Shown here: positions 59,765 through 64,000 of the stretch, piece by piece
Numbering within the stretch: position 1 is the stretch's first letter
Layout: every line of letters begins with the position of its first letter
NCBI GenBank assembly: GCA_963556145.1
Contig: OY744464.1
Span: forward strand, 3,038,001-3,102,000
DNA from: Hygrocybe punicea
Taxonomy: Eukaryota; Basidiomycota; Agaricomycetes; Agaricales; Hygrophoraceae
Reading direction: 5' to 3'
Length of the DNA stretch: 64,000 nucleotides
Notes under the pieces: generated by a model
Database searches by the model: none
Seen by the model: the letters and a program-made list of their open reading frames with translations, nothing else
Told to the model about the DNA's origin: nothing
Program-made: the position numbers and the translations under genes

Positions 59765-62700
59765 ATGACGGACAACTTCAATGCTCCCACGATTGGCGGC
59801 TCTAGTGTTGGCGGAACAAGCAACCATAATGTAATCACTAATGTCCACAACAACAATAACTACTATCCAGGATTAGCTCTCAGTCCTAGCAACACCCCAC
59901 CCTCCGAAAGTGCTTCGGATGCGTATGCCCGCATTCTTCTCCCTCAGAAATTTGGCTACCCACTTTGGAGGCCGGAACCTTCAAGCTACCCTCAGGATTT
60001 TCGAGGAGAAGGTGTCAGTATCGGCGATGTTGGCAAGATCTCCTACGATGGCAGCTTCATTTTCCTGTTCAACATCTTTTCGCCCTGCAATAGTCCAGTC
60101 AACCGCCTTCGCCATCTTACCTTTGATCCTTTGAAACCTTTGGACCAGGATCAGGACACGATAGAGAAACCTACTTTTGATGTTGTCATTTCGAGCAATG
60201 GGATTGATAACAGGTAAAAGTATTCATATTTCCTGGGCGACATTGACTCTGATATGTACTTATCAGAACTACTGCACAAACGACTGGGTTTCAATTCACT
60301 TGCTTGCCTCCGGAGGGCGCGCTCCTCGTATTGCCTGATGGTGCCACGCGAAAAGACCTTGTCTTACGCAATCCAATGAAGATTTATGCCCAACAAAATG
60401 TACTAAACTGGTATAACCAGATTCCTGAGGACGATTCTCTGTACCTTGTTACAGGAGCTGACAAGTGTGCTACCTGGTGTTTAGCCTCTTATTCGAGCAT
60501 TTCAAGAGAGACAGGGATGTCCTTGATGTTCACTCCAACCGATGTTACTACCGATAGGGCTTGCCAGTATTTGTGCGACTGTTCTGGCCACATCAATACA
60601 CGAGCTCGTTGTGGGTCTAGGGCAAACAGGACCGAAAACGACTGCGTATTCATTCGTGGCTACAAAATGAAGAAGCGTGAAAATTTATACGAGAAGCTCC
60701 TTGTGGGACCAGTGTCAGTATCCGACATCGCTTCCTCGAATCCTGGAAACTTTGCAGGGAGTGGAAGTAATCCCGGATCGACCCTATTTGGGGGATGGTT
60801 TCAATGGTTTTCCAGCAACCGCAGCGAGAACCCACCACAACTTCTCGACCCCACGCTAGGCAACACGGGTATAGTGGAAAATTTTCCGGATTTGACAGAG
60901 GTAATATTGTTCTGTGAGCACATGGTCCCCTCGACTCACATTGTGTTGATCAGCCATACCATCCATCAAATGTCATTAATTCATACTTATTGGACAATGT
61001 TCGTCCTTTGTACATATTCATCTCGGACCCTTGACTCGATGCACCACAGAATCCTGATGCTCACGTTGCAATCACACACGATGACGTATGGCGTGGTGTG
61101 ATAAATGAGGTTGGATGTTACCATTAATCCACTTGGTTTCGGTCCTGACCTTTTGACGACTTAGGAAGATAGTGGTATGCCTTGTGGTCCAGAGCTTATC
61201 CGACGAATCATTGGAAAATTCAGTCCTATGCAGGAGGCTGGTAAGACTTTGCTCCCCATATTTGATTGATCTCACTTGATTAATCAGGGTGTGTGTTTTG
61301 GGTCCCCAATGACGAGACAGACGCCGGAATGCACTCAGTAGCTTTCGATGGGTCTAAACTGCCAGGTCCTTACAGCATCTCTCTCCCTTCTCCATCTGTC
61401 GATCGAGAGTGGAATGAGGTTGGCGCTAGTCCGCAGTTGGACAAAGGTACCGATGTCAAGGCATGGGATGTAAACGAAACGGAGAGAAACAACTGGGCGC
61501 CAGGCGGTGTCGAGAAGTCACGGGGACCCAACCATAGGCCCTCCCTTTCCACCGCCAATAGCCTTGGGCTCCTCTACGCTGACCAAGGCCGTCTTGACGA
61601 TGCGGAGAGAATGTATAACCAGGCACTGGCTACAAGGGAGAGGGCATTGGGACCCGGGGACTTGTCCGTACTCGACAGTGTCAACAACCTTGGGAATCTG
61701 TACAAGTATCAAGGCCGTCTCGAAGAAGCGGAGAGAATGTACAACAAGGCGCTGGTGGGTTTCGAGAAGGCATTGGGATCCGAGCACAAGTCCGTGCTCG
61801 ACACCGTCAGCAGGCTTGGGAATCTGTATCATGATCAAGGCCGTCTTGACGATGCGGAGAAAATGTACAACCGGGCGCTGGCGGGTTTCGAGAAGGCATT
61901 TGGATCCGAACACACGTCCGTGCTCGACACCGTCAACAACTTTGGGTATGTGTATCGAGATCAAGGCCGTCTCGAAGACGCGGAGAGAATGTACAACCGG
62001 GCGCTAGCCGGTTTCGAGACCGCACGGGGACCCGACCACAGGTCGACCCTTGCCACCGCCAACAACCTTGGGAATCTGTACCGAGATCAAGGCCGTCTCG
62101 AAGACGCGGAGAGAATGTACAACCGGGCGCTAGCCGGTTCCGAGAAGGCATTTGGACCTGAGCACATGTCCGTGCTCGACACCGTCAATAGCCTTGGACT
62201 CCTCTACGATGACCAAGGCCGTCTTGACGATGCAGAGAGAATGTACGATCGGGCGCTGGCGGGTTTCGAGAAGGCATTTGGATCCGAGCACAAGTCCGTG
62301 CTCGACACCGTCAGCAGGCTTGGGAATCTGTATCATGATCAAGGCCGTCTTGACGATGCGGAGAAAATGTACAACCGGGCGCTGGCGGGTTTCGAGAAGG
62401 CATTTGGATCCGAACACACGTCCGTGCTCGACACCGTCAACAATCATGGGAATCTGTACCGAGATCGAGGCCGTCTCGAAGACGCGGAGAGAATGTACAA
62501 CCGGGCGCTAGCCGGTTTCGAGACCGCACGGGGACCCAACCACAGGTCGACCCTTGCCACCGCCAACAACCTTGGGAATCTGTATCGTGTTCTAGGCCGT
62601 CGCGAAGACGCGGAGAGAATGTACGATCGGGCGCTGGCGGGTTTCGAGAAGACAATGGGGTCCGAGCACATAACCGTGCTCGACACCGTCAGCAGGCTTG

Positions 62701-63026
62701 GGAATCTGTATCATGATCAAAGTCGTCTCGAAGACGCGGAGAGAATGTACAACCGGGTGCTAGCTGGTTTAGAGAAGGCATTTGGACCCAAACACAGGTC
62801 GACCCTTACCATCGTCAACATCCTTGCGGATCTGTATCATGATCAAGGCCGTCTGGAAGACGCGGAGAGAATGTACAACCGTAGAGAAGGCATTTTGACC
62901 CACCGTCCTTGGGAATATGTGCAGAGATCAAGGCCGTCTCGAAGCCGCTTTGAGATCAGAGCACTATTGGGTCCCTCCCCGACATGGCCAACAGCCTTTC
63001 GGAATGCGTACGACAACCGCTCGTAA
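59765..63026 (+). CDS. TPR-repeat protein with an uncharacterised N-terminal region
   Basis: Six exons, 59765-60213, 60267-60900, 60954-60998, 61050-61109, 61165-61240 and 61288-63026, give exactly 1000 residues with canonical sites. Residues 1-40 are Asn/Gly/Ser-rich. Residues 45-500 form a probably folded region I cannot name, with PQKFGYPLWRPEPS, GVSIGDVGKISYDGSFIFLF, LPPEGALLVLPDGATRKDLV, SLYLVTGADKCATWCLASYS and HDDVWRGVINEEDSG. Residues from about 515 are eleven 42-residue TPR units of the kinesin-light-chain type (NNLGNLYRDQGRLEDAERMY). Similar N-terminal regions are, as I recall, expanded in Agaricomycetes. No nucleotide-binding P-loop was seen. The last 38 residues come from a shifted frame of a decayed repeat. 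Confidence 0.85.
61527..62912 (+). repeat. Tandem array of eleven 126-base TPR units
   Basis: Units of exactly 126 bases (42 codons) start at 61527 and every 126 bases after. Ten are complete and the eleventh loses register after ERMYNR. Neighbouring units are highly similar at the DNA level. Units 3-5 are closely repeated as units 7-9, 504 bases downstream, a higher-order duplication. Confidence 0.9.
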
Positions 63027-64000
63027 GGAGAGGGGTAGATCGCTGTGCATTTCCAAATATGTAGTCTGCTGAGATTCTGTGTACAATTTTGTAGCGCCGA
63101 CTAAGTACTCACCATGACCAGCTTCAAGTTATTCCCACTGCACTCAAAGACCATGTTTGGAGCTGTAAGGTACTTGGTATCAGGAAGTCTTCAGTATACC
63201 ATGCCCTCCAGATCACCAGAAATATTGCATCACTTCCAATCCCTGTAAAGTACAGCGTGACTCACCACATCCGATATCATTTTCATTATCTCCCTTCTCG
63301 AAAACTCCCTAACACTCTTTCTTGATGAAATCCAGGACCAATTGTACCATCACCGAAAGATTGCTGTCTCTTACTCACGCATTGCGCCAGATTGAACAGT
63401 GTCCCGCCACTCCCAAGTACTTAGTCGGCGCTACAAAATTGTACACGGAATCTCGGCAGACTACATATTTGGAAATGCACAGCCACCTTCAGATTTTGGA
63501 GTTTCCACCTCAATGAAAACGGCTGTAACTTAAGACCACTAACCTTGCAAGCGCTCACTCTGGAGAGACGAGGACGTGTACTAGTAGTACAAGTGTATTT
63601 TTCTTTAAAAATCCGAGCGAAGCATCAACAAAAGTCCCAGAGGAAGGCAAGCTACAATGAACGGTCGAAACAAACAACGCGGACCCACAGAAATAGAGAG
63701 ACATACACGCAACCCGAAAGTAGATGGAATATGATGACGCGGTTCGGAGGGACAAAAGAGAATGTATAGATTTCATGCGGATAGCACTAGCTAGAATACG
63801 CGCATATATTGCGGTGTCTCGTGTATGCGTGCGTGCGCGTGTGCGTATTCGTGTGTGATGGGTTGGATAAATAGCAAAGGACAGCATGGACAGAGGGGCG
63901 AGAGCATGAGAGCATTAGTGGGCAGCCAAATAAGACAGCGGGGTGCGATCGGGAGAGCTCCGCAAGTGTACGACAGCTCACCAGAGCGGCCGATTATCTG
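63027..64000. other. Window end, no supported gene
   Basis: No coding frame of note. A purine/pyrimidine-alternating stretch (gtgcgtgcgcgtgtgcg, about 63826-63870) is microsatellite-like. A minus-strand frame at 63555-63887 is dominated by this repeat and is not credible as a gene. Confidence 0.5.

Noticed and set aside
61518..62686. Minus-strand and frame-2 open frames over the TPR array
   Set aside because: The 126-base period keeps all frames open in step. Only the plus frame gives the TPR consensus.

Overview
This window is nuclear DNA from a filamentous basidiomycete, most likely an Agaricomycete. Genes lie on both strands. Coding regions are broken by many introns of about 45-80 nt with GT..AG ends. 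The window carries fungal and basidiomycete families (ERG2 sterol isomerase, a DUF6593 protein, an SSK1-type response regulator, PCL/PHO80-type cyclins, GPC1) and a tetratricopeptide-repeat protein of the kind expanded in mushroom-forming fungi. I found no tRNA, rRNA, CRISPR array or intact transposon. Exon boundaries were worked out by hand from reading-frame continuity and splice motifs.

Layout. 1-3.7 kb: AT-rich, gene-free, with direct repeats, an inverted-repeat element and an inserted GC-richer block. 3.7-9 kb: an unrecognised low-complexity protein, a PHO80-like cyclin, and ERG2 (minus). 9.1-9.6 kb: decayed TPR fragment. 10.4-13.4 kb: glucosidase II beta subunit (minus), head to head with a DUF6593 gene. 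13.6-17.8 kb: ribosomal protein eS25, an FGGY sugar kinase, ribosomal protein uL2 (minus). 18.7-26 kb: glutamine-rich SS18-like coactivator, an SH3 protein, a second PCL-type cyclin (minus). 26.5-38.2 kb: nucleotide-sugar transporter, NCBP3-like protein (minus), KRR1, EAF-type elongation factor, tRNA adenosine deaminase, GPC1 (minus), FAD/folate carrier. 38.9-42.5 kb: mitochondrial IF-3 and a PPR-like protein (minus). 42.7-50.6 kb: CBP80, ESF2/ABT1, ARS2/SERRATE. 50.8-58.7 kb: SSK1-type response regulator and a KDM3-like JmjC protein. 59.8-63.0 kb: a 1000-residue protein with an uncharacterised N-terminal region and about eleven near-identical TPR units.

How the genes relate. Most are housekeeping. 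Three act around the nuclear cap-binding complex (NCBP3-like, CBP80, ARS2). Two belong to small-subunit ribosome assembly (KRR1, ESF2) and two are ribosomal proteins. Three adjacent genes serve mitochondria (FAD/folate carrier, IF-3, PPR-like). Three touch the ER and lipids (ERG2, glucosidase II beta, GPC1). The accessory signal is at the two ends: the repeat-rich left end, the decayed TPR copy at 9 kb, and the internally repeated TPR gene at 60-63 kb.
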